Assembly (NCBI RefSeq): GCF_016820585.1
Contig: NZ_JADHDX010000004.1
Coordinates: 1-64,000 of the forward strand
Source: Arthrobacter beigongshangensis
GTDB lineage: Bacteria > Bacillota > Bacilli > Bacillales_A > Planococcaceae
DNA length: 64,000 bases
Direction: 5' to 3'
The notes beneath the pieces were generated by a model. It did not search any database. It was not told the origin of the DNA and saw only the letters and a program-made list of their open reading frames with translations. Position numbers and translations under genes: made by a program. Within the stretch, counting starts at the first letter, position 1. Each line of letters starts with the position of its first letter. Shown here in pieces: positions 16,322-24,518 of the stretch.

Positions 16322-17401
16322 TTGAAAAAATTTTTAGCGATATCTTTCTTTGCAATACTGCTACTTGCCAGCTGTTCTAAAAAAGGACAACAAGATCTTA
16401 AGGATGAGCAGAAAATGACTATAGCTCAGCAAGAAAATCAGCAACAAGTAGTAGCAGAAAATCTCGAGGCTCCTTGGTCTATTGCCGAAGTTGGCAGTAT
16501 CTTCTATTTGACTGAAAGAACAGGAAGTATCGTGAAAATAGAAAATGGAGAGATGGAACGGCAAAGCGTAGAACTAGAGAAAGAACTAGCGACAGCTTCA
16601 GAGGCAGGGTTATTAGGATTTGTGTTAGCCCCGGACTTTCAGGAATCGAATCTAGCTTATGCGTATTATACGTATCGAGACACTACCGGACAATTTAACC
16701 GTATGATTACACTCCGCTTAGAAGATAATAGTTGGCGGGAAGAGAATTTGCTTCTTGATAAAATCCCAAGTGGTTCCTATCATCATGGGGGCAGACTTAA
16801 AATTGGACCTGACGGAAAACTGTACGCAACGGCGGGTGATGCATCTGAGCCTGGACTAGCACAAGACACCGATTCATTAGGTGGGAAAATTTTAAGAATG
16901 AATCTTGATAGGTCTATTCCAAGTGATAACCCATTTCAAAATTCTTACATCTATAGTTATGGGCACCGAAATTCTCAAGGGCTTGCTTGGTCGCCTGACG
17001 GTACGCTATATGCAAGCGAGCACGGTAACTCTGCAAATGATGAAATCAATCAAATAGAAGGCGGTCAAAATTACGGCTGGCCGACTATTGAAGGCCGTGA
17101 GGAACAAGAAGGTATGGTTTCACCGCTATTCACTTCCGGAGATGAAACAACCTGGGCCCCATCTGGAATGGGCTATTATAATGGCAAGTTGTATGTGGCG
17201 GCATTAAGAGGAACGGCAATACTAGGATTCAATCCTGAAACAGGTGAACAATGGGAAGTCATCACTGAACTCGGCAGAATTCGGGATGTGCTAATTGAAG
17301 ATAACTACCTTTATTTCATCACCAATAATACAGATGGGCGTGGCGATCCCCAGGAGAATGACGATAAGTTATATAGAATCTCACTTTCAGAATCAAATTA
17401 G
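16322..17401 (+). CDS. Lipoprotein PQQ-dependent sugar dehydrogenase-like protein
   Basis: A 359-residue secreted, lipid-anchored beta-propeller. The signal peptide MKKFLAISFFAILLLASC ends in lipobox LLASC with Cys18. The propeller carries the soluble glucose/aldose dehydrogenase motifs: HHGGRLKIGPDGKLYATAGD, GGKILRMN, YGHRNSQGLAWSPDG, SEHGNSANDEINQIEGGQNY and GWP. Family members such as E. coli YliI oxidise aldoses with PQQ. AGAGGTGA is well spaced for TTG 16322; an in-frame TTG at 16316 is the alternative. No PQQ synthesis genes are visible, so the cofactor would come from elsewhere or the role may differ. Confidence 0.82.
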   Translation: MKKFLAISFFAILLLASCSKKGQQDLKDEQKMTIAQQENQQQVVAENLEAPWSIAEVGSIFYLTERTGSIVKIENGEMERQSVELEKELATASEAGLLGFVLAPDFQESNLAYAYYTYRDTTGQFNRMITLRLEDNSWREENLLLDKIPSGSYHHGGRLKIGPDGKLYATAGDASEPGLAQDTDSLGGKILRMNLDRSIPSDNPFQNSYIYSYGHRNSQGLAWSPDGTLYASEHGNSANDEINQIEGGQNYGWPTIEGREEQEGMVSPLFTSGDETTWAPSGMGYYNGKLYVAALRGTAILGFNPETGEQWEVITELGRIRDVLIEDNYLYFITNNTDGRGDPQENDDKLYRISLSESN

Positions 17402-17449
17402 CATGCAACTTATAAGTAAACCCAGCAAAATTATACGATCCATTCTTAG

Positions 17450-17590
17450 AAGTATTTTAAAACAAGCAGAGTAATTTCTACATTAACAACAGGCGCTTAT
17501 TATTTAGCACCTAATATAGAGGTATTAATGGCGATACGTTTAGTACATGGTGCAGGATTTTGTAGCAGCGAATTATTCATATCAAGCAAG
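17450..17590 (+). pseudogene. Remnant of an MFS transporter
   Basis: An open stretch without start reads VISTLTTGAYYLAPNIEVLM, then AIRLVHGAGF. This resembles the helix 3-4 region of major facilitator transporters, where an Arg follows the helix and GxGxG comes after it. Nothing before or after extends the match. It lies directly before a ruined TetR gene, so a transporter-regulator pair probably decayed together. Confidence 0.5.
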
Positions 17591-17594
17591 TGGC

Positions 17595-18108
17595 GATTCT
17601 GCACTTTAATAAATTGGGCTATGAAGGCGTTAAAATGGCACATATTGCAACAGAGCTCGGTATAAAAAACAGTCACTTTCCTATCACTATCCTTCTAAGA
17701 AGGAGTTAGTCATGGAACTTTATACAGAAGTGATCGCACAAGAAATCGAGTATGTAGAACATTTTTTCCAGCAAGATAAAGAGCTCTCTGCTAAAGATCA
17801 TTTATACACATTCTTACAAGAATTGAAGGTACATGTTCAACAACAGCCTAATGTAACATTTTTGCAAATTACTGCTTTCATGGTGCCGTTCGCATTACAA
17901 AATTTTATTGTATCCAAATACCATACGTATTTACATGTAGTGAAACAAGAGATTTTATTGGTTTTTTAGTCAACTGGAGACAAATTGTTCGAAGGAAGAG
18001 TGCACAATTGCGTTTTTGGCAATTTTTGATGGACTGTTAACGAAATTAGTTTATGAACCCAGTCAATCATTCGAAGAAGTGCTCGATGCTGCATTTTCTA
18101 TTTTTTGA
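17595..18108 (+). pseudogene. TetR-family regulator with frameshifts
   Basis: Three frames combine into one TetR-like protein. The HTH part HFNKLGYEGVKMAHIATELG is open up to an A-run at about 17668, where one base appears lost. The next frame continues as KKQSLSYHYPSKKELVMELY and runs through the segment open from 17712 to 17969. A further shift near 17950 is needed to read DFIGFLVNWRQIVRR, then FLAIFDGLLTKLVYEPSQSF to a stop at 18106..18108. The 85-codon ORF inside (17712..17969) is therefore a fragment and not a gene. Confidence 0.75.
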
Positions 18109-18180
18109 AGAGGTATTTCCTAATCAATTGATGCGTAGTACACAGTCACTCAATCGTATTGGCACCTTATAAAAAGAAAT

Positions 18181-18210
18181 ACCAGCGTTCTCGTTAAATT
18201 GAACGCTGGT
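18181..18210. terminator. Intrinsic terminator for the cation exporter gene
   Basis: ACCAGCGTTC pairs with GAACGCTGGT around a 10-base loop, 13 bases past the stop codon of the leftward gene. On the minus strand it is followed by ATTTCTTTTTAT. Confidence 0.75.
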
Positions 18211-18222
18211 ACCTGATACCAT

Positions 18223-19104
18223 TTATTTGATAATTAACTCAGGTTCTACATGGACATGAACATCGTATACTCCGTAATCATCCATCATCACTTTCTCAAC
18301 ACGGCTCGCAATATCGTGGGCTTCTTGAATGTTCAATGAGGCATCGACAATAATTATCGCATCGATTACTTCGTTATTGCCATAGTTCCTGCCTTTAATA
18401 TCTTTTAATCCTTTAACCCCTTCGACATTTTTGATTACATCACGATAAAGTTTAATTTTTTTCACATCAAACCCATCTGAAAGTTCATGGGAGGCCTGTT
18501 TAAAGATATCCCAAGCTGTTTTGCATATTAAAAGCCCAACAATAATGGCGGTTAACGTATCTAGCCATGGCATATTTAATTGTGAACCAAATATACCTAT
18601 AGCTGTACCTATACTTACCCAAGCATCTGAAATGTTATCTTTTGCAGCAGCCATGACTGCCTTGCTATTAATTTTTTCCGCTAATTTTTTGTTATAACGA
18701 TAAACAAAATACATGACAAGTGAAGAGAAAATACCTACAAAGGCAGCACCGATATGGGGAGATTCTTTACCTGTCTCAAATATGGAAGTAATCGCTCCAT
18801 TCAATACTTGAATACCGACTGCGAGCATAATAAATGACGCAACCATGGAGGCGATTGTTTCACTCTTCCAATGGCCATAACCATGGTCTTTGTCAGGGGG
18901 CTTTTGTGAAAAGCGTAATCCTATGAGAACAGCAATCGAAGCAATGATATCAGTCGCATTGTTTAAACCATCTGCCTTCAAAGCTTCAGAGTCACTTAAA
19001 TAACCGAAGATTAATTTTATAATGGAAAGACATATATAGGCGACAATGCTAATAATTGCTCCGCGTTCACCTAATTTAAGATCATTATACTTTTGGTTAT
19101 CCAC
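18223..19104 (-). CDS. Cation diffusion facilitator, probably Mn(II) exporter (MneP/MneS type)
   Basis: A 293-residue inner-membrane transporter with six predicted helices and a cytosolic C-terminal domain (from about residue 205, with AHDIASRVEKVM and VYDVHVHVEPE). The helix-2 site reads ADGLNNATD and the helix-5 site AKDNISDAW. In zinc exporters these are HxxxD-type; the Asn/Asp pattern seen here is the one linked to manganese exporters such as MntE and MneP/MneS. DHGYGHWKSE is the conserved loop between helices 2 and 3. It exports the metal in exchange for protons. Metal choice is inferred from these residues. Confidence 0.85.
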   Translation of the reverse strand: MDNQKYNDLKLGERGAIISIVAYICLSIIKLIFGYLSDSEALKADGLNNATDIIASIAVLIGLRFSQKPPDKDHGYGHWKSETIASMVASFIMLAVGIQVLNGAITSIFETGKESPHIGAAFVGIFSSLVMYFVYRYNKKLAEKINSKAVMAAAKDNISDAWVSIGTAIGIFGSQLNMPWLDTLTAIIVGLLICKTAWDIFKQASHELSDGFDVKKIKLYRDVIKNVEGVKGLKDIKGRNYGNNEVIDAIIIVDASLNIQEAHDIASRVEKVMMDDYGVYDVHVHVEPELIIK

Positions 19105-19421
19105 TTAGTTCGCTCCGTTCTGGTTTCTTTATTTTGAAACTGGTGTTGTACAGATAACCTATGAGAAAAATACTTTCCCTTAAGCAACAAAAAACCTCGA
19201 CTGTTTCCAGTCGAGGTTTTGTATTTTATAAAAAAATATAGTTTTAAATGAAGGTTGTGTCATTTTTATCTTCTCGCTTCAATTTGAGTCTTCATTGACT
19301 TTATCATAAATGAACAAATTTTTGAAGTAATATCCTCGGAAGTGCTTGTTTAAGGATAGTTTAGCATGAAGATATTATGTACAATACTAGATAGGAAAGT
19401 AAGGCGTGAGGTGAGTAGTAT
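19105..19421. other. Intergenic region between cation exporter and TetR genes
   Basis: Contains the terminator at 19191..19222 and otherwise AT-rich sequence that presumably holds the divergent promoters. No open frame with a ribosome site is present. Confidence 0.4.
19191..19222. terminator. Terminator-like hairpin
   Basis: AAAACCTCGACTG pairs perfectly with CAGTCGAGGTTTT around a TTTC loop, with T-rich sequence on either strand. It lies between divergent promoters, so it may be a leftover of a lost gene. Confidence 0.7.
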
Positions 19422-19997
19422 ATGGCAAGGGAACGGAAGTTTACTGATACAGAGTTGTTTAATGCTGCTAAAGTGATATTCATCAGAGATGGCTATGACT
19501 CGTTTACGATTAGTAAATTGGCAGGCAGTTTACGTGTATCTAGAGGAAGTATATATAAGTATTATGAAAATAAAGATGAGCTCATAGCAGAATTTCTTAC
19601 GTTTGAGATGAACTATTTTCTAAAGGAGTTTAATACACTTGATAAAGAGGGAGATTTTCAAACTCAATTTCATATGCTAATTGATTTTATTTTTCAGTAT
19701 AATAATAGTAACCATATCTTAGAAATCATTAGACAGATCCAGGGTAATCCAGCAAGAGCAATGGAAGATAATAAGTCTAGACTAAGTGAGTATTATGTCC
19801 GGATGTATAAGCAATTCCGAGGATTTATCGATTTAGGTAGGAAAGAGAAAGTGATTAAAAGTCATTTACCGACAGCGGTTTTATTGGGAATGATTTTTCA
19901 AACGATTGCAATACCAAATCATTTCGGTATTCCAGAAGAAGAATGGGTTGCCTCAATAAAAGAAATATTATGTCACGGTATGTTCATAAATGAGTAA
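19422..19997 (+). CDS. TetR/AcrR family regulator of the MMPL transporter
   Basis: A 191-residue repressor with an N-terminal helix-turn-helix (FTDTELFNAAKVIFI, then FTISKLAGSLRVSRGSIYKYY, residues 24-44) and an all-helical effector domain. AGGTGAG precedes ATG 19422. The promoter of the next gene begins at its stop codon and holds two palindromic TGACAC/GTGTCA operators, so it very probably represses the MMPL exporter directly. Resemblance to regulators of lipid or drug exporters suggests a hydrophobic effector, but this is a guess. Confidence 0.87.
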   Translation: MARERKFTDTELFNAAKVIFIRDGYDSFTISKLAGSLRVSRGSIYKYYENKDELIAEFLTFEMNYFLKEFNTLDKEGDFQTQFHMLIDFIFQYNNSNHILEIIRQIQGNPARAMEDNKSRLSEYYVRMYKQFRGFIDLGRKEKVIKSHLPTAVLLGMIFQTIAIPNHFGIPEEEWVASIKEILCHGMFINE

Positions 19998-20051
19998 TTG
20001 ACACAGGTGTCACCTTTAATGTTATGATTATGAAAGTGACACTAGTGTCAC
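19998..20051 (+). promoter_or_regulatory. MMPL promoter with two TetR operators
   Basis: TTGACA (19998..20003) starts right after the TetR stop codon; TATGAT at 20023..20028 is the likely -10 (19-base spacing). Operator 1, TGACACAGGTGTCA (19999..20012), contains the -35. Operator 2, GTGACACTAGTGTCAC (20036..20051), is a perfect 16-bp palindrome at the start site. The two share the TGACAC/GTGTCA core and bracket the promoter. Confidence 0.82.
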
Positions 20052-20079
20052 CAACTTTGCTTTATTGGAGAGTGAAATC

Positions 20080-22173
20080 ATGAAGATGATAATACGCCAC
20101 ATCACAGATTTTGTCACTACGAAAAAAGGAATGTGGATTACTTTAGGAACTTGGTTAGCAATAACCGTATTGTTGGCTGTATTTGCTCCAAGTGCAAGTG
20201 AATACAAAGTGTCGAGTGTTCAATCTCTACCGGAAGATGCTCAATCTGTCATTGCTCAAGAGAATATTGATGAGCATTTTAAGGATGCTGAAAGTATTCC
20301 AGGTATTCTTGTTCTGCAATCCGAAAATGGAGAAATCAAGATGGAAGTGATTGGTAAGGTACTTGATGATGTAAGTGCCGCTGAAATTAATGGGCTAAAA
20401 GAAATGCTGCCTTTCAGTAGTTTGCCACCACAGGCTCTTGCTAGTTTTTTCTCGGAAAATAAAGAGACAGCGGTTATCCCTTTAAGTTTTGATCCATCGT
20501 TAGATACGAAAGAATTAGAGGTAAGTGTAGAGAAGGTAAAGGAAATCATACAAGACCAAACGGGTATGACGGTTTACATGACCGGTCCTGCAGGAATTGC
20601 TATTGATACCGTAAATTTATTTTCTAGAGCCGATCTCGTATTAATTTTATCAACGGTCGGAATTATTTTGATTTTATTGATCGTCATTTATCGTTCGCCG
20701 CTACTTGCTTTGATTCCTTTATTAGCTACGGCATTTGTCTATGAAGTAGTGAACCAAATATTAGGTTTGTTTGGGAAAGCGGGGTTAGAATTAGCAAGTC
20801 AATCGACATCTATTATGTCCATCTTATTATTTGCCGCCACAATTGATTATTCATTATTTGTTTTCTCTCGTTATCGAGAAGAGCTGAAAAACTATGAAAA
20901 CAAATATGACGCGATGAAGTGGGCGATGCGTGAAACGGGAATCCCGGTATTTTTCGCCGGTGGAACTGTACTTGCTGCCATGCTTGTTCTATTTTTTGCG
21001 GAGTTTGGTGACTATCGTAACTTTGCCCCAATCTTTGGAACGACAATGTTCGTTATTATGTTAGCAACGGTAACGTTAATCCCTGCATTATTTACACTTT
21101 TCGGAAGGAAATCATTTTGGCCTAAAGTTCCGAAATTTGGAGAGACAGAAGTAAAAACGAATGCTTTGTGGAACAGAATTGGCGCATTTACTGTGAAGAA
21201 GCCCATTTTTTCTGCTTTGGCGGTATTCGCCTTTTTATTGGTATCCGCTTTAAATATGTTCAATTTGGAATATGAATTTGATACGATCAAATCCTTTCCA
21301 AGTGATATGCCTTCTCGCGAAGGATATGAGGTCATTGAAAAGGAATTTGAAAAAGGGGATCTTGCTCCAACGACTGTTTTATTTGAATCAAAAAATGCAA
21401 TTACACCTGAAGCGCAAGCAAGTTTACTGGAGATGCTAGCTAAACAAGAATTGGTAAACAATGTGCGTTCTACTGGGTTATCAGGAGATGGGTTAGCCGT
21501 TCAGTACCAATTAACGTTTAAAGAAAATCCTTACTCGGTTGAATCAATGGATGCATTAGAAAGCATGCGTGATAATGCTGCAACCCTTGTGCAGGATAGT
21601 CAACTAGATGGGGAATTACATTTTGCTGGGGAGACGGCAACTAAAGTAGATGATCGATCAGTAAACGATCGTGATTTATTAGTCATTGTGTTATTTGAAA
21701 CAATCCTCATATTTATCATGCTCATTTTCTTAACAAAATCATTTAAGATGCCTATTTATATGATGGGAACCATTTTACTGTCATTTTTGGCGGCATTAGG
21801 GTTAGGAATGTTCTTGGCTAATTTATTCTTTGATCTGGATACGATTAGTAATCGAGTTCCGCTGTACTCGTTTGTTTTCTTAGTGGCACTCGGGATAGAT
21901 TACAATATTATTTTAATCTCAAGATTTATAGAAGAGCGTAAAAAACACTCGGTAAAAGAAGCCGTTCAAATTGCGGTTGCAAATACAGGTGGAGTTATTT
22001 CTTCCGCGGGTATCTTACTTGCAGCTACCTTCGCTGTACTTATGACGCAACCGATTCAATTGTTGTTTACATTTGGATTTATCGTAGCAGTAGGAATTCT
22101 TTTAGATACATTTGTAATCCGTGGAATTCTACTTCCTGCATTAATCGTGTTATTTGAAAAAGATAAAAAATAA
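20080..22173 (+). CDS. MMPL/RND-family exporter (YdfJ-like)
   Basis: A 697-residue membrane protein with the duplicated MMPL architecture: one helix, an extracytoplasmic loop (about 40-165), five helices with SIMSILLFAATIDYSLFVFSRYREE, then a second half of the same form ending with FVFLVALGIDYNIILISRFIEERK. The Asp-Tyr pairs in these segments mark the proton relay of RND-type pumps. GGAGAG precedes ATG 20080; TTG 20065 is in frame but lacks a site. Regulated by the adjacent TetR repressor. Bacillus homologs export hydrophobic or surfactant-like compounds. Confidence 0.88.
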   Translation: MKMIIRHITDFVTTKKGMWITLGTWLAITVLLAVFAPSASEYKVSSVQSLPEDAQSVIAQENIDEHFKDAESIPGILVLQSENGEIKMEVIGKVLDDVSAAEINGLKEMLPFSSLPPQALASFFSENKETAVIPLSFDPSLDTKELEVSVEKVKEIIQDQTGMTVYMTGPAGIAIDTVNLFSRADLVLILSTVGIILILLIVIYRSPLLALIPLLATAFVYEVVNQILGLFGKAGLELASQSTSIMSILLFAATIDYSLFVFSRYREELKNYENKYDAMKWAMRETGIPVFFAGGTVLAAMLVLFFAEFGDYRNFAPIFGTTMFVIMLATVTLIPALFTLFGRKSFWPKVPKFGETEVKTNALWNRIGAFTVKKPIFSALAVFAFLLVSALNMFNLEYEFDTIKSFPSDMPSREGYEVIEKEFEKGDLAPTTVLFESKNAITPEAQASLLEMLAKQELVNNVRSTGLSGDGLAVQYQLTFKENPYSVESMDALESMRDNAATLVQDSQLDGELHFAGETATKVDDRSVNDRDLLVIVLFETILIFIMLIFLTKSFKMPIYMMGTILLSFLAALGLGMFLANLFFDLDTISNRVPLYSFVFLVALGIDYNIILISRFIEERKKHSVKEAVQIAVANTGGVISSAGILLAATFAVLMTQPIQLLFTFGFIVAVGILLDTFVIRGILLPALIVLFEKDKK

Positions 22174-22314
22174 AGTGGAGTTTATGAACACTTCTGTTGA
22201 TTAATCATTTACTTGCATAAATTGTAATTAAACAAAGGCTTGAAAACCACTTTTTCACAGGACTAGTTCCGGTTGGCTTTCGGCCAACTATTCAAGACAT
22301 CATTACCGATAAGC

Positions 22315-22358
22315 AAGCATGGCTAGAAACGACTTCGTCATTTCTAGCCATGCTTTTT
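22315..22358 (+). terminator. Intrinsic terminator after the MMPL exporter gene
   Basis: AAGCATGGCTAGAAA (22315..22329) pairs with TTTCTAGCCATGCTT (22341..22355) and is followed by TTTTCGG. It lies 140 bases past the stop codon. Confidence 0.8.
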
Positions 22359-22593
22359 CGGTTATCTTGTTATGAATAATCGCCTGTCGTGAACCCACAA
22401 TTTTTAAGTGAAAAATGCTGTTGCTTGGAAAGAAAAGAATAGATAACTTTTTACAAAGAGTATAAGTTCCCGAAGATATCATTACGGGAACTATTGCACG
22501 TTGTACGGGGTGTCTCTAGTTAAAAGTAACACTTTCTAAAATAATAATGGAAAAGACTATTGTGAAAGTTTTTGCCGCCAAAATTGTATCTTT

Positions 22594-22642
22594 GGCGGCT
22601 CCCTCCAGTTAAGAAGCCCTCTATTCCCTCGTCCACAAAAGC
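22594..22642. repeat. Dispersed repeat, copy A
   Basis: A 49-base segment starting GGCGGC and including CTATTCCCTCGTCC. It matches 39533..39580 with five mismatches and one gap by eye. The first six bases also form the right arm of a GCCGCC/GGCGGC hairpin. Function unknown. Confidence 0.6.
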
Positions 22643-22712
22643 ATCAGCACTTTGTGTGTCTACGTTTTTGGAAAGCGACGGATGAACGATCACGATACGA
22701 TTACCGCAAAGA

Positions 22713-22749
22713 ATGAATAGGGATGCGACAAAGTCGCATCCCTATTCAT
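22713..22749. terminator. Perfect 17-bp hairpin past the HAD/rib operon
   Basis: ATGAATAGGGATGCGAC pairs perfectly with GTCGCATCCCTATTCAT around AAA. On the minus strand the T-run is weak (ATTCTTTG), so terminator function is likely but not certain. Confidence 0.6.
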
Positions 22750-22827
22750 AAAACAGTACGTTTATTGTATAGAAGTCAGTTCAATCCCAAAGCGATCAAA
22801 AGCATCTATATACAGAGCGCCTGGTGT

Positions 22828-23400
22828 TTAATTAAATTGTTTTTTGAGCAAATCGGCTAGTTCAGACCAATTTGTGATTTGTGGAATATCCAAATGCTTA
22901 TTGTAGGATTGAGCCTTCGCAAACAAGTTTAGCTGACAATCCCTTAATGTTTCAAGAACTGCAGGCTTGTCATCGAAATAATAGTCAAGATTCAAATCTT
23001 TTATAATATGAACCTTGTCCTCATCATTCATTCCGTAAAAAAATCGTTCTTTCTGAACAGGAAAGCCTTGTTCAATCATCCATTCCATTGTACGTTCGCC
23101 ATGTTCCTTTGGCCTTGCCGTAATATAATAGATTTCATGTCCATCTTTTTCTAGCTTTTTCAATGTTTCTACAGCATCAGGATACGGTGGGCACGATGTA
23201 TAATAGATTTCTTCGAGTGAGCGATTCCACATTTGACTGCCTTCTTCAGCCGTCATGTCGAAGATGTCATGAATTTCTACCTTGTTTAATGCGTGAAAAA
23301 GATCTATATGTACATCGCGATTCAACTTTTCGTTGTACAGTTGAAAAGCGTGTTCTCTTAAATTGATCAATGTATCATCGATATCAAAACCAAATTTCAT
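22828..23400 (-). CDS. HAD-superfamily nucleotidase/phosphatase (YqfW/NT5C-like)
   Basis: A 190-residue HAD phosphatase. Motif I is DIDDT with nucleophile Asp6 and acid Asp8; motif II is YYITARP; motif III/IV is KDLNLDYYFDDKPAVLE. The layout resembles the 5'(3')-deoxyribonucleotidase NT5C type and B. subtilis YqfW. It begins two bases after the ribD stop and is thus the third gene of a ribA-ribD-HAD operon. This makes it a candidate for the HAD phosphatase step of flavin or pteridine-like synthesis; general nucleotide hydrolysis is the alternative. Confidence 0.8.
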   Translation of the reverse strand: MKFGFDIDDTLINLREHAFQLYNEKLNRDVHIDLFHALNKVEIHDIFDMTAEEGSQMWNRSLEEIYYTSCPPYPDAVETLKKLEKDGHEIYYITARPKEHGERTMEWMIEQGFPVQKERFFYGMNDEDKVHIIKDLNLDYYFDDKPAVLETLRDCQLNLFAKAQSYNKHLDIPQITNWSELADLLKKQFN

Positions 23401-23402
23401 CG

Positions 23403-24518
23403 TTAAACACCCTCATTAGTTTGTTGTCTAGTATATTTCGGATAGCCCGTGAACTTGAAGTCCTTACCTATTTGCGTAATATGGAGGTCTTCTAAATCTA
23501 CAGCATCACGCATTAATTCAACGCCTGTACCTTCCAAGAATGTAGGCGCTTGTGAGCCGCCGACTAATTTTGGAGCAATATAAATCTCCACCTTGTCGAC
23601 GAGCTGCCTTTCAAGGAAGGCGGCATGAATCGAACCGCCACCTTCAATCAAGACAGAAGAAACAAGTTTTTCACCAAGAATCTGAAGTACTTCATCGGTG
23701 TCTACATGTTTACTTCCAGAAGTATGGTACATCAACACGCCTTTTTCTTCTAATCTTTTCTTAGCATCTTCCTTATACGTAGTTGCAGTGAAAATCCACG
23801 TTTCTGCTTGTCCATCCGTTACTACTTTCGAATCAAGAGGAATGCGTAATGTAGAATCTAAAATGACGCGAATTGGATTTCTACCATTCGGAATCCTCGT
23901 TGTTAGTTCAGGATCATCCTCGATTACCGTATTGACACCGACTAAAATGGCCATGTTCTCATTGCGCAATACATGCACATCGTTTCTTGCCTCGGCGGAT
24001 GTAATCCACTTACTATCAGCTGTATGTGTAGCAATTTTTCCGTCCAATGTACTTCCGGCTTTCATCGTGACGAAGGGCCTCTGTTCGACGATAAATTTGT
24101 TAAACACTTCGTTCATCTTTCGGGATTTCTCTTCTAATACGCCGATAACGACTTCAATTCCTGCATCTTGCAAAATCTTCACACCGTTTCCGGCTACGAC
24201 TGGATTCGGATCGAGTGTGGCAATAACGACAGTCTTTATTCCCGCTTCAACAATCGCTTCTGCACATGGCCCCGTTCTTCCAACATGAGAGCATGGCTCA
24301 AGGGTGACATAAATTGTTCCGCCATTTGCCTTCTTACCAGCCATTCGAATGGCATGTACTTCAGCGTGGGGTTCTCCGGCTTTTAAATGCGTACCTATCC
24401 CAACGATTCGGTTTTCATTGACAATAACTGCACCTACAAGTGGGTTTGGGTCAGTTTGTCCCTTCATTGCTTGTGCATTTTCTAGGGCCAAATTCATGTA
24501 AAACGCATGGTTAGTCAT
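23403..24518 (-). CDS. ribD: Riboflavin biosynthesis deaminase/reductase RibD
   Basis: A 371-residue bifunctional enzyme that deaminates diaminohydroxyphosphoribosylaminopyrimidine and then reduces the ribosyl group. The deaminase domain (1-145) has zinc site His51-Ala-Glu53 and Cys76/Cys85 in EPCSHVGRTGPC. The reductase domain follows from about 146, with MKAGSTLDGKIATHTADSKW, FLEGTG-type and SVLIEGGGSIHAAFL motifs. Its ATG overlaps the ribA stop by eight bases, so translation is coupled. The longer frame to 24638 only reads through ribA. ribE and ribH are not nearby. Confidence 0.93.
   Translation of the reverse strand: MTNHAFYMNLALENAQAMKGQTDPNPLVGAVIVNENRIVGIGTHLKAGEPHAEVHAIRMAGKKANGGTIYVTLEPCSHVGRTGPCAEAIVEAGIKTVVIATLDPNPVVAGNGVKILQDAGIEVVIGVLEEKSRKMNEVFNKFIVEQRPFVTMKAGSTLDGKIATHTADSKWITSAEARNDVHVLRNENMAILVGVNTVIEDDPELTTRIPNGRNPIRVILDSTLRIPLDSKVVTDGQAETWIFTATTYKEDAKKRLEEKGVLMYHTSGSKHVDTDEVLQILGEKLVSSVLIEGGGSIHAAFLERQLVDKVEIYIAPKLVGGSQAPTFLEGTGVELMRDAVDLEDLHITQIGKDFKFTGYPKYTRQQTNEGV

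Larger units (their letters stand above)
22174..22827. other. Gene-poor region with hairpins and a dispersed repeat
   Basis: About 650 bases. It contains a terminator (22315..22358), a hairpin GCCGCCAAA/TTTGGCGGC (22574..22599), one copy of a repeat shared with 39533..39580, and a 17-bp perfect hairpin (22713..22749). On the minus strand, 22824..22762 reads PGALYIDAFDRFGIELTSIQ and stop, which looks like the tail of a lost enzyme of unknown family. No intact gene is present. Confidence 0.5.

Noticed and set aside
17712..17969. An 85-residue ORF as an independent gene
   Set aside because: Its translation is the middle of a TetR protein whose N- and C-terminal parts continue in other frames, so it was merged into a pseudogene.
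23698..24288. A 196-codon open frame antisense to ribD
   Set aside because: It lies wholly within the well-supported ribD gene, has no ribosome site and its hydrophobic, Ser/Thr-rich translation matches no family; it is a shadow of codon bias on the other strand.
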